A DNA stretch of 62,085 nt, from NCBI GenBank assembly GCA_910578075.1, contig CAJTPK010000025.1, positions 1 to 62,085 on the forward strand, given 5' to 3'. Origin of the DNA: an uncultured Muribaculaceae bacterium. Its GTDB lineage: Bacteria; Bacteroidota; Bacteroidia; Bacteroidales; Muribaculaceae. Numbering within the stretch: the stretch's first letter is position 1; each line of letters starts with the position of its first letter. The notes beneath the pieces are model-generated. The model saw nothing but the letters and a program-made list of their open reading frames with translations, ran no database searches and was not told the origin of the DNA. The translations under genes were made by a program, and so were the position numbers. This document shows positions 1-8,615 of this stretch, in pieces.

Positions 1-53
1 CCCACGACCCAATGATTAAGAGTCATTTGCTCTACCAACTGAGCCACGGAGTC
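1..53 (-). tRNA. tRNA-Lys (anticodon CTT), 3' part cut by the window edge
   Basis: Read on the minus strand, the sequence folds as a 7-nt acceptor strand GACTCCG, a D arm GCTC-AGTTGGTA-GAGC, an anticodon arm AATGA-CTCTTAA-TCATT with anticodon CTT, a 5-nt variable loop and the start of the T stem. The 5' end lies at 53. The remaining T arm and acceptor 3' strand are outside the window. Confidence 0.93.
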
Positions 54-111
54 ATACTTGAAGGAGTTCGGATATATCCGGTAGGAACACACCGCTTTCC
101 TTTTTGCGGTG

Positions 112-143
112 CAAAGTTACGACGTTTTTTGTTCTTTTCCAAA
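112..143 (-). promoter_or_regulatory. Bacteroidetes-type promoter for tRNA-Lys
   Basis: On the minus strand a -33 TTTG (140-143) is followed after 20 nt by a -7 TAACTTTG (112-119). This matches the consensus TTTG-N19-21-TAnnTTTG of the primary Bacteroidetes sigma factor. It lies about 60 nt upstream of the tRNA-Lys 5' end. Confidence 0.75.
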
Positions 144-320
144 TTTTTTCCACTTTTTTTGTATTCTTTTTTATTTACCGTTGCTAATTATGCTTTTTTT
201 ACCTACCTTTACACCTTGAAAATCTATGCCCCGCAGTTTGGGAATAAGATATCCACTATCGGATAGCTCAAACCGATATCAGCAGGGCGGATAATCACGA
301 CAATGACGATATTAAACATA

Positions 321-340
321 GAAGTTGTTTAAACAACTTC
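321..340. promoter_or_regulatory. Perfect 20-bp palindrome upstream of the lipoprotein gene
   Basis: GAAGTTGTTTAAACAACTTC is its own reverse complement, with no loop, and ends 46 bp before the lipoprotein start codon. A spacer-free palindrome suits a dimeric repressor operator better than an RNA hairpin. No regulator is known from the window. Confidence 0.4.
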
Positions 341-386
341 TTAATAAATTTAAATACACTTCATAATTATTTTTTCAATAACAGTC

Positions 387-2069
387 ATGAACAACAAGTT
401 ATTTTATCTGGCTTTAGGTGTTGCCGTTATAGGCATGACCGGTTGCTCAAAGAAGCTCGGCCAGTTTAAAAGCGATTTCTTTACAACTGTACCAACTCCA
501 CTGGAGACTGTAGGTGAGAATGTGCCGGGAACCATAACCGGTAATATCCCTGCCAAATTCATGGTGAAAAACGCCAAGGTTACCGCTACTCCCGTCATCA
601 CATGGGAGAATGGCGAGGCTGCCGCTCAACCCGTTATGATCCAGGGTGAGAATGTGCGCGCCAACGGACAGGTGGTTAATTTCAAAAACGGAGGAACTGT
701 AACAATTCCTTTCAACGTAGCTTATCAGGCTGCGATGGCTAAGAGCGATCTCTATCTTGATTTCGCTGTTGACCAGAACGGAAAGATGTATGCTCTTCCC
801 CGCGTGAAAGTGGGTTATGGAGTTGTGGCAACATCAACTCTCGCTTCTGCAAAAACTGTGACTCCCGCCGTTGCAAAGGATAATTTCCAGAGAATCATCA
901 ATGAGAAGTATTCCGCTGACATCCACTTCCTCATCAATCAGGCAAACATCCGTGCAAATCAGACAGACAAGGCTGATTATATCGACCTTAACAAGCGTCT
1001 CCAGGAAGCCAACAAGGCTGCCAACCAGGAGATCGCAGGCATAACAGTAAATTCTTATGCATCTCCCGATGGTGCCTTGAATTTCAACACCCAGCTTGCT
1101 GAAAAACGCGAGGTCAACACTACAAAATATATGGAGAACCAGCTCAAGAAAGACAAAATCACAGAATTCGGTGAGCTGACATCTTCATTCACTCCCGAAG
1201 ACTGGGAGGGTTTCCAGCAGCTCGTGGAGAAGAGCAACATCCAGGACAAGGAGCTTATCCTCAGCGTCCTCAAGATGTATCCCGATCCTGAGCAGCGCGA
1301 GCAGGAGATCCGCAATCTCTCTTCTGTATTCAATGAGCTTGCTGACCAGATTCTTCCCCAGCTCCGTTACTCACGCGTGATGGCTTCAATCAACGTGATC
1401 GGCAAGAGCGACCAGGAACTCATCGAGCTTTTCAACACCAACCCAAAAGCTCTTACAGTTGACGAGATTCTTTATATCGCCACCCTTACCGATGACAACA
1501 CAAAGAAGATGGAGGTTTACAACAAGGCTTGTGAGCTTTATCCCAAGGATTACCGCACATTCAACGACCTTGGTCTGACTCAATACGTTGCAGGTGACTA
1601 CACCGGTGCAAAATCCAACTTCGAGCATGCCCTCCGTCTGAATCCCTCTGCAAAAGAACCTGAGATGAACCTCGGTCTTATCTCTATGCTTAACCATAAT
1701 TATGCAAAGGCACAGGAGCAGATCGGTGCAGCGGCAGGTGTTCCTGAAGCAGCAGATGCTCTCGGTGTTTACTACCTCACACAGGGTGACCTTGCAAAGG
1801 CAGTGCGCACATTCGGTGACTCCAAGACAAACAACGCGGCTCTCGCACAGATCCTCTCCCAGGATTATTCAGCTGCCAAGTCAACACTCGCTTCTATCAA
1901 GGCTCCGGATGCAACCACATATTACCTGACAGCAATCCTCGGTGCTCGCACCAACAATGAGAACATGGTGATGAGCAACCTCCGCCAGGCTGTGAAACTT
2001 GACAAATCTCTTCTTTCACGTGCAAAGAGCGATCTTGAGTTTGCAAAATACAACCTTTCCTATCTCTAA
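387..2069 (+). CDS. TPR-containing, OmpA-like outer-membrane lipoprotein
   Basis: 560 aa. The N-terminus is a lipoprotein signal peptide with lipobox IGMTGC and Cys20 as the lipidated residue. Roughly residues 170-330 resemble an OmpA C-terminal (peptidoglycan-associated) fold, with a 'NSYASPDG' strand and a following 'AEKR' helix as in that family. Residues ~370-560 carry TPR-like helical repeats, for example around 'DYRTFNDLGLTQYVAGDY' and 'AKEPEMNLGLISM'. The likely role is a structural or cell-wall-associated outer-membrane lipoprotein; no enzymatic residues are apparent. It is monocistronic, since a strong terminator follows at once. The ATG at 387 is the only start that gives a signal peptide. 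The family assignment is by motif and the exact function is unknown. Confidence 0.8.
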   Translation: MNNKLFYLALGVAVIGMTGCSKKLGQFKSDFFTTVPTPLETVGENVPGTITGNIPAKFMVKNAKVTATPVITWENGEAAAQPVMIQGENVRANGQVVNFKNGGTVTIPFNVAYQAAMAKSDLYLDFAVDQNGKMYALPRVKVGYGVVATSTLASAKTVTPAVAKDNFQRIINEKYSADIHFLINQANIRANQTDKADYIDLNKRLQEANKAANQEIAGITVNSYASPDGALNFNTQLAEKREVNTTKYMENQLKKDKITEFGELTSSFTPEDWEGFQQLVEKSNIQDKELILSVLKMYPDPEQREQEIRNLSSVFNELADQILPQLRYSRVMASINVIGKSDQELIELFNTNPKALTVDEILYIATLTDDNTKKMEVYNKACELYPKDYRTFNDLGLTQYVAGDYTGAKSNFEHALRLNPSAKEPEMNLGLISMLNHNYAKAQEQIGAAAGVPEAADALGVYYLTQGDLAKAVRTFGDSKTNNAALAQILSQDYSAAKSTLASIKAPDATTYYLTAILGARTNNENMVMSNLRQAVKLDKSLLSRAKSDLEFAKYNLSYL

Positions 2070-2090
2070 TCAAGTAGAAGGATCTTATAA

Positions 2091-2129
2091 AAGGAATCAT
2101 GGTTTGAAATCCATGATTCCTTTTTTTTT
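2091..2129 (+). terminator. Rho-independent terminator
   Basis: A 12-bp stem (AAGGAATCATGG / CCATGATTCCTT) with an 8-nt loop is followed by nine T residues. It closes the lipoprotein transcript just before the polA promoter region. Confidence 0.9.
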
Positions 2130-2131
2130 GT

Positions 2132-2139
2132 TATCTTTG
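2132..2139 (+). promoter_or_regulatory. -7 element of the polA promoter
   Basis: TATCTTTG fits TAnnTTTG, but no good -33 TTTG sits at the expected distance. It places transcription initiation near 2146. The in-frame GTG at 2139 would then fall outside the mRNA, which supports the ATG at 2175 as the polA start. Confidence 0.5.
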
Positions 2140-2174
2140 TGGAATCTATTGACATTTCAACAAGGATAATACAT

Positions 2175-4985
2175 ATGCCCCGTCTGTTTCTTCTTGATGC
2201 ATATGCACTGATTTTCCGTGCTTATTATGCTCTGATACGCATGCCGCGCATCACCCAGTCCGGTTTCAATACATCCGCGATATTCGGATTTGTAAATACT
2301 CTTGAGGAGGTGCTCCGCAAGGAGAAACCGTCTCACATAGCAGTATGTTTCGACCCTGCCGGCCCTACATTCCGCAACGAGGCTTTCGAGCAATACAAAG
2401 GTGAGCGGGAGTCAACTCCGGAAGATATCAAGTTATCCGTGCCAATCATCAAGGAGATCGTGAAAGCCTACAATATCCCGGTGGTGGAAGTGGCAGGATA
2501 CGAAGCCGATGATGTCATAGGCACCCTTGCCAAACGCGCTGAAAAGGAAGGATTCACCACATATATGATGACTCCCGACAAAGATTTCGGTCAGCTCGTC
2601 AGTCCTTCTATCCTGCAATACAAACCGTCATATCGCGGACAGGATTTCGAAATCCGCGGTGAGAAAGAGGTCTGCGAACGTTACGGTATTGAACGCACTT
2701 CTCAAATTATAGACCTCCTTGCTCTGATGGGCGACAAAATCGACAACATACCGGGATGTCCCGGAGTCGGAGAGAAGACCGCTGTGAAACTGATAGCTGA
2801 TTTTGACAGTGTCGACAATCTTGTGCTACATACAGATGAACTCAAAGGGGCTTTAAAAAAGAAAGTAGAGGAAAACAAGGAACAGATTCTTTTCTCCAAA
2901 TATCTCGCCACAATATGCACGGATGTACCGGTTGAACTGGAGGTCAGCGACCTTGAGCGCCGACCTGCCGACCGCGATAAGCTTTTCGCCATATTCAAGG
3001 AACTGGAATTCAAATCGCTCATAGACCGTGTGGGACGCCGCATGAATGCAGAGGAGAAAGCGGATGCATCAATATCTTCTCCAAGCTCTTCACGTCAAGA
3101 CGGAACATTATCGCTTTTTGATGAAGAAGACTTCGATGATAATCAAACCGCCGATAATACCCCAGCACCTCCATCATCAATTAACTCCCAGGATGCCAAA
3201 ACGGATTATCAGCTCGTTGACACAACTGAGAAATTAAAGGATTTTGCAGTTATTGGTCAAGGTGACGATTGTTGCGGATTATTCCTTATATCAGATGGTG
3301 AGAACGAAGTCTCTGCTGAATGGGTAGGAACTGCGGTTGCTTTCAAAGCCGGAAAAGCAGCATATATACCTGCTTCATTTGAAGAGGGAAGGATGTGGGT
3401 TCTTGATCTGTTAAGCCGCCCCGACATATTGAAAGTCAGCTCAAATGCCAAACGAGATTACGTTGTGGCATCCCGGGCGAGGAAGGACGATGAAGTTGCC
3501 ATGACATCATATTTTGATGTTTCTCTCGCCCATTATCTGCTACAGCCGGAAATGCGCCATACACTCGAGAATCTGTCTGTCACATATCTCAACTATGAGA
3601 TGCTTCCCAATCCGGGCTCATCATCGTCAAGGCGCGGCACAAAGATATGGAGCGCCAAAGATGTAGACAATGAGCAACTGGTACCATGGGCTTGCGAAAA
3701 TGCCGACATAACGCTGCGGCTGTATAAGCCGCTTGATGAAGAAGTGAAAAAAGAGAACATGCAGGCTCTTCTCTATGATATTGAGCTTCCTCTTGTAAGG
3801 GTTCTCGCTGACATGGAGTTGACCGGTGTCCGCATTGATGTGAGTGCGCTCAATGAAGCTGCCCGTAACATGGAGCTACGTATCAATTCCCTCGAAGAAG
3901 AGATATGGGAAATAGCAGGGGAGAAATTTAATGTCGGCTCTCCCTCCAAAGTAGGCGAGATACTGTTTGACAAACTTTCGCTTGACCCAAAGGCAAAAAA
4001 GACCAAGACCGGTCAATACTCCACAAGCGAGGATGTGCTGGAAAAATTGGTGACAAAACACCCGATAGTCGCGAAGATTATGGAATTCCGTGCCTTGCGC
4101 AAATTATATACCACATATCTGACCGCACTTCCTGCCGCCATCAACCCCGATACAGGCAAGATTCACACCAATTACAACCAGACTGTCACCGCCACCGGAC
4201 GAATCTCATCCACCACACCTAATCTTCAGAACATTCCGGTCAGAGATGACGAGGGCAGGGAGATTCGCCGTGCCTTCATAGCAGATCCCGGACATCTTTT
4301 CCTATCGGCGGATTATTCCCAAATAGAATTACGTCTCGTTGCGGATTTTGCTGATGACGAGACGATGCTGACCGCTTTCCGTAACGGTGATGACATTCAT
4401 GCCATAACCGCGGCAAGGATCTTTCATAAAACGACTGAAGAGGTCACAGAAAATGAACGTAGAAAAGCCAAGACAGCCAATTTCGGTATCATATATGGCA
4501 TTTCAGCCTTCGGACTGTCCACCCGTCTCAACATACCCCGCGCTGAGGCTAAAGATATAATAGACTCATATTTCGCCACCTTCCCCACTGTGCATAAATA
4601 TATGTCGGATTCCGTGGAGCATGCGCGTGAGAAGGGTTATGTGGAGACACGTATGGGACGCAAACGCTATCTGCCGGACATCAATTCAAAAAATCCGGTA
4701 GTGCGCGGATATGCCGAGCGGAATGCCATCAACGCCCCCATACAAGGTTCCGCAGCCGACATTATAAAACGTGCCATGGTCGACATAGCGCGTGAGATGC
4801 GCGAAAAGAACATGAAATCCCGCATGATAATGCAGGTACACGATGAGTTAAATTTTGATGTCGTGCCTGATGAACTACCCGCCATGCAGGAGATGGTATT
4901 CCGCCTCATGGAGAATGCCTACAGTGGCAGGGTAGTGCTGACAGCCTCATGTGGTGTGGCGGAGAACTGGCTTGACGCCCATTGA
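2175..4985 (+). CDS. polA: DNA polymerase I
   Basis: 936 aa from the ATG at 2175; the frame is open further upstream but lies ahead of the predicted transcription start. Domains in order: 5'-3' exonuclease (about 1-290, with 'DPAGPTFR' and 'YEADDVIGTLA' motifs), a 3'-5' exonuclease-like domain (about 330-530), and a family A polymerase domain (about 560-936). The polymerase motifs are intact: A 'DYSQIELRL' near 713, B 'RRKAKTANFGIIYG', C 'QVHDEL' near 889. The proofreading domain appears catalytically degenerate. No D-x-E (FDTET-like) motif I is present, and the position of the final Tyr-x3-Asp reads 'WACENAD'. The enzyme should fill repair gaps and remove RNA primers, probably without editing. 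It is monocistronic and convergent with ccsBA. Confidence 0.97.
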   Translation: MPRLFLLDAYALIFRAYYALIRMPRITQSGFNTSAIFGFVNTLEEVLRKEKPSHIAVCFDPAGPTFRNEAFEQYKGERESTPEDIKLSVPIIKEIVKAYNIPVVEVAGYEADDVIGTLAKRAEKEGFTTYMMTPDKDFGQLVSPSILQYKPSYRGQDFEIRGEKEVCERYGIERTSQIIDLLALMGDKIDNIPGCPGVGEKTAVKLIADFDSVDNLVLHTDELKGALKKKVEENKEQILFSKYLATICTDVPVELEVSDLERRPADRDKLFAIFKELEFKSLIDRVGRRMNAEEKADASISSPSSSRQDGTLSLFDEEDFDDNQTADNTPAPPSSINSQDAKTDYQLVDTTEKLKDFAVIGQGDDCCGLFLISDGENEVSAEWVGTAVAFKAGKAAYIPASFEEGRMWVLDLLSRPDILKVSSNAKRDYVVASRARKDDEVAMTSYFDVSLAHYLLQPEMRHTLENLSVTYLNYEMLPNPGSSSSRRGTKIWSAKDVDNEQLVPWACENADITLRLYKPLDEEVKKENMQALLYDIELPLVRVLADMELTGVRIDVSALNEAARNMELRINSLEEEIWEIAGEKFNVGSPSKVGEILFDKLSLDPKAKKTKTGQYSTSEDVLEKLVTKHPIVAKIMEFRALRKLYTTYLTALPAAINPDTGKIHTNYNQTVTATGRISSTTPNLQNIPVRDDEGREIRRAFIADPGHLFLSADYSQIELRLVADFADDETMLTAFRNGDDIHAITAARIFHKTTEEVTENERRKAKTANFGIIYGISAFGLSTRLNIPRAEAKDIIDSYFATFPTVHKYMSDSVEHAREKGYVETRMGRKRYLPDINSKNPVVRGYAERNAINAPIQGSAADIIKRAMVDIAREMREKNMKSRMIMQVHDELNFDVVPDELPAMQEMVFRLMENAYSGRVVLTASCGVAENWLDAH

Positions 4986-5007
4986 TTCCTGTCACCCGGA
5001 AAGAATG

Positions 5008-6927
5008 TCAGACATATGAGTGCAATCCCGAGAATAGATAATTAGCTCCGAAATAGGTGAATATCACACTCAGGAAAGCTATCATTATATATATACTGAA
5101 ACCTTTGTCCTTCCGTAAAAAACTCACACTTCCGGTGTGTAACGGGAGGGCATAAATCAACATTGTAACTAAAGCGCACGTCTCCTTGGGATCCCATCCC
5201 CAATAGCGTCCCCACGACTGGTTGGCCCATATAGCTCCTACAAATATCCCACCCGCCAGAAGAAAAACAGCGGGTGCGAGAAGGACATGATTCAATGCCA
5301 CCCCTTCACTGCGGGCTTTACCCGCGTTCACAAGACTCTTGGCAGCCACTATAGCCATCAGGAAAAATAGAGCATATGAAGTCATGACCAGCATTACATG
5401 TATACTTAGCAACGAGGATCCGAGCACCGGCATAAGGGCTCCTATGCGCGGATGAGCCTCTCCCATGGCTGCAACGCATAACGCCGCACCTGCAACAATC
5501 ATAAACCCGGGTGCAAGCACTCTTATCCTACGGGGCGAGCAAAGTGCGCCTACGGTAGAGATAATGGCCATACACAGCATTGTCTCGAATCCGTTGGACA
5601 GGGGTATGTGACCACCTACATATCCTCTCAATACAGCTATAAAAGATAGATAAGATAAGGCCAAGACCAATATCGCTGTCGTAATTATCCTTATACACTT
5701 CTTTCCAAATATACGGGGCATAATCATCCCAAGGATACCGGCTAAAAGTAGCAACACAGCAACGGGAAGTATTTTCACTACTGAGTTATAAATCATCTCA
5801 GCTTTGAATCTTGCATCCGAAGGGAGATTCTCAAGTCCGGCATAAAGCCTTTGTCCCTCTATAAGACGGTTAATCCCCTCATTGGCATGGATATTCTTTC
5901 CTTCCGCAATATCCAATGCTATTCCATGCATGGATCCGGTCATGAATTTCCACTGATCGAGTCCCATCTTTGAAGGTTTCCTCCCTGACAGCGACAACCA
6001 TTCCATTCTTCCATTTGCTGAAAGGTATGGATAGATTCTGAAAGCCTCGCCTGTGCCGAGCCATTTGATAAGATTTCTTTTCTCCTCCAGACGTCTCCTC
6101 TTTTTATCAGAAGAAGGTATCGAGATATTCATAGAATCGAAATCCCTTTTCCAGGCATCGTAATTAAAAAGCCATCCTGCAAGCACCTGTTCCGCCGTAT
6201 AACCGCGATATGATGTGGAACCATACAACGATACCGATACATCATTGGCCATCGTCTGAAGAGGCGATATACGGTCGTTCCAATATACATATATCTTCCC
6301 CAGATTCTCCGCCAACGGGCGCTGGATGGCAGGCAACGGCTCATCTGCAGCAGATGCCGGTGTGGCAGATGCGATAAATGCTATAACTACAGCCATATAT
6401 GACCCAAGTTTCCTGAGCCATGCGCGCCATATGGTATAAGGTTGAAAAAAGAAAAGAATCATAGCCAACGCAAGCAATGCGTAACCCGTATATGTCACTG
6501 CAATACCAAACGGATCATGGGAAATGGACAGTGTTGATGCAGAATCTCCCATACCTGCCTGATAAAATCTCCACCCACGGCAAGTGGCAACCCTGTTCAT
6601 TGATATTTCCATAGATTCCCTTTTCCCATTATCGAAAGTGATTGTCACCAGGCTCGAAAAATCCTTAGGTGTCGTTGTGCCTGTATAAAAGACAGTGCTT
6701 GCACGGTCAAGGGTAACAGAGAATGGCAAGCGCCCATCGGAAGGTCCGCTTTCAACCTCAAAATTCGACACCGCCGGGGCTTTCTCTACAAGAGTCAATT
6801 TCCCTGTGATTCCTGTGAAATGGGTTATAAACGCTCCGGCAACGATGACTGTCAGAGCTATATGGAGCAGCATCGTCGCCGGAGTTCTTTTTAAAGATAA
6901 ATTCATAAATATCTTGTCAGATAGCAT
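5008..6927 (-). CDS. ccsBA: Cytochrome c biogenesis protein, ResB-CcsA fusion (CcsBA)
   Basis: 639 aa integral membrane protein of system II cytochrome c maturation, which attaches haem to CxxCH apocytochromes outside the inner membrane. The N-terminal third is ResB-like ('GWRFYQAGMGD', then 'SHDPFGIAVTYTGYALLALA'). The C-terminal half is CcsA/ResC-like with many membrane helices and the haem-handling signature 'WGRYWGWDPKET' near residue 580. It is the last gene of a four-gene operon. Its first ATG overlaps the stop region of the upstream di-heme cytochrome gene by 11 nt; a second in-frame ATG at 6906 (MNLSLKRT) is an equally plausible start. A dedicated haem ligase beside a CxxCH protein suggests it matures that cytochrome. 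Confidence 0.9.
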   Translation of the reverse strand: MLSDKIFMNLSLKRTPATMLLHIALTVIVAGAFITHFTGITGKLTLVEKAPAVSNFEVESGPSDGRLPFSVTLDRASTVFYTGTTTPKDFSSLVTITFDNGKRESMEISMNRVATCRGWRFYQAGMGDSASTLSISHDPFGIAVTYTGYALLALAMILFFFQPYTIWRAWLRKLGSYMAVVIAFIASATPASAADEPLPAIQRPLAENLGKIYVYWNDRISPLQTMANDVSVSLYGSTSYRGYTAEQVLAGWLFNYDAWKRDFDSMNISIPSSDKKRRRLEEKRNLIKWLGTGEAFRIYPYLSANGRMEWLSLSGRKPSKMGLDQWKFMTGSMHGIALDIAEGKNIHANEGINRLIEGQRLYAGLENLPSDARFKAEMIYNSVVKILPVAVLLLLAGILGMIMPRIFGKKCIRIITTAILVLALSYLSFIAVLRGYVGGHIPLSNGFETMLCMAIISTVGALCSPRRIRVLAPGFMIVAGAALCVAAMGEAHPRIGALMPVLGSSLLSIHVMLVMTSYALFFLMAIVAAKSLVNAGKARSEGVALNHVLLAPAVFLLAGGIFVGAIWANQSWGRYWGWDPKETCALVTMLIYALPLHTGSVSFLRKDKGFSIYIMIAFLSVIFTYFGANYLFSGLHSYV

Positions 6928-8554
6928 CTACAAACCGTATTATTGCATCTCGGTCGGCTTTATTCAGTTTTCTGAAATTTTCCACGCTCCGGCGTCCGTC
7001 GCTCCGGGGAGAGAAACCATGCCACATTATAGCCTCCATGGCTGTGCGGGCACGGCAGTCGTGCATACGGTCGGCAGTAGGTGATCCTGTTACCTGCATA
7101 TGAAGACCACGGCTCCACAACGGCGTAGTGCGACACCATCCTCCGCGAATATCATTGACCATGCAGAGCTTATGCTGCACCATGTCGGTATATGGCCAGA
7201 TTTTCTGATAGGGATAGCGTGGTAATTCATTACCTTTAAAGAACTTGGCAGGATCCTTCACCTCATCGGGACCGGTGGTCCAGCTCGGACGATGGCAATA
7301 TGCGCAACCAATCTCCTCAAAAAGTTGCTTACCTCTTACCACTTCCGGATCATCCACATCCCTTACAGCCGGCACAGCAAGACCTCTGTGCCATACCATC
7401 AGGTCAGTATATTCAGAATCGCTCATTTCAGCGTCAAGATCCTTTGCGGTGAGGTAGGCATGGATTCTCTGTTCCATAGTTCCCTGCCACCATGAGGGAT
7501 GCTTCCTGTCAGGATCTATACGGGAGATATATGCTTCAAATCCAGCCTGCACCTCTGGATCTTTGGCTGAGTATTCAGCATATGTACCGGCAGCGTCTAG
7601 ATAATGGTAACGACGGTCGGAGCGCGTCACATTTGTTATATTCCATATTGCATTTGCACCTGCCGCATCCTGAAGAGGACCGCGCGATAAGGCGTAGGTG
7701 AATCTTTTTGCATACTTCGTGCCGTCTCCCTGAAGCGAGTTGGAATACATTCCCGTCCACTCACCATTTGCAAAAACGGCAGGATTCAACCCATTTGGCA
7801 TATAACCGTCTTTTTCCTCCTGGGCATATTGTTTCTTGAGGTCCTCATCGGTAATTGCATCGAGAAGACCAGTACCATATATACCTATCGTTGATTCAAG
7901 CTTCACGGCATAGTCACCCGGAAGCTGATAACCTTGTCCAACAACATATATGGCATCCTTATCCATAGTGACTTCAGGATATTGCAATGAATATGTCTCA
8001 CCGTCATCAAACTTGTTTCCCCATTCATCAGTGGCATTGAGCCATTTCACATGAATCTTCTTCTCATCAAGCGGAGCCTTGAACGGCGCCACCGCATAAG
8101 TCTGGGGCATACCCGCAAGCCAGGATACGTATCCCTCCGTGGCAGGATCATAGACAACAAGAAGACAACCGTTTCCCGGATTGCGGGTATCGAAGGTTCC
8201 TTCGGGTATTCTCTGACCATGTCCGTAGTTTGGATGGCAATGAAGACATGATGTGCGGATATACACCGGTCCCAGACCGTGACGTACACCGGAAGTGTTG
8301 GTCATGAATGGTTTCTCAAAAAGTGCCTCACCATTCTTGAACGACTGATATAATCCTGCATTTTCCACAGCTGCAGTAGGCTGTTCAAAGGCATTCGCCG
8401 TGGAGAGAAGGGTAGTTCCCAACTCTCCTCCGGCGTAAAACCATTCAGGCTTCTCATTGCCTGCGGGTGTATCTTCTATTTTCTCACTCTCGCATCCTGT
8501 AAGAATCATGGTTACGGGAAGGGAAAACAAAGCGGCTAAATATATTTTGTTCAT
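6917..8554 (-). CDS. Di-heme oxidoreductase lipoprotein (DHOR / 'thiol oxidoreductase' family)
   Basis: 545 aa. Lipoprotein signal ends in lipobox 'ILTGC' (Cys21). Two c-type haem sites are visible: 'CLHCH' at residues 103-107 and 'CAYCH' near residue 416. Spacing and length fit the DHOR family, distantly related to MauG and bacterial di-heme peroxidases. It should sit in the envelope facing the periplasm, carry two covalent haems fitted by the neighbouring CcsBA, and perform a redox step. In related operons this family travels with imelysin-type iron-regulated lipoproteins and an outer-membrane porin, as here. The actual substrate is unknown. Iron redox during uptake is an inference. Confidence 0.88.
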   Translation of the reverse strand: MNKIYLAALFSLPVTMILTGCESEKIEDTPAGNEKPEWFYAGGELGTTLLSTANAFEQPTAAVENAGLYQSFKNGEALFEKPFMTNTSGVRHGLGPVYIRTSCLHCHPNYGHGQRIPEGTFDTRNPGNGCLLVVYDPATEGYVSWLAGMPQTYAVAPFKAPLDEKKIHVKWLNATDEWGNKFDDGETYSLQYPEVTMDKDAIYVVGQGYQLPGDYAVKLESTIGIYGTGLLDAITDEDLKKQYAQEEKDGYMPNGLNPAVFANGEWTGMYSNSLQGDGTKYAKRFTYALSRGPLQDAAGANAIWNITNVTRSDRRYHYLDAAGTYAEYSAKDPEVQAGFEAYISRIDPDRKHPSWWQGTMEQRIHAYLTAKDLDAEMSDSEYTDLMVWHRGLAVPAVRDVDDPEVVRGKQLFEEIGCAYCHRPSWTTGPDEVKDPAKFFKGNELPRYPYQKIWPYTDMVQHKLCMVNDIRGGWCRTTPLWSRGLHMQVTGSPTADRMHDCRARTAMEAIMWHGFSPRSDGRRSVENFRKLNKADRDAIIRFVDAI

Positions 8555-8615
8555 TTACTTTACATCTATTGAATTTGTTTAATCAAAAGCTTGTAATATA
8601 CTTGCAATATACATA

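Larger units (their letters stand above)
54..386. other. 333-bp non-coding spacer
   Basis: This AT-rich spacer lies between divergent genes. It holds the tRNA-Lys promoter (112-143) and a perfect 20-bp palindrome (321-340). I found no exact TAnnTTTG promoter for the + strand lipoprotein gene, and no coding signal. Confidence 0.6.

Noticed and set aside
2139..2174. GTG start of polA twelve codons upstream
   Set aside because: The predicted transcription start lies after this codon, and the ATG at 2175 gives the standard PolA N-terminus.
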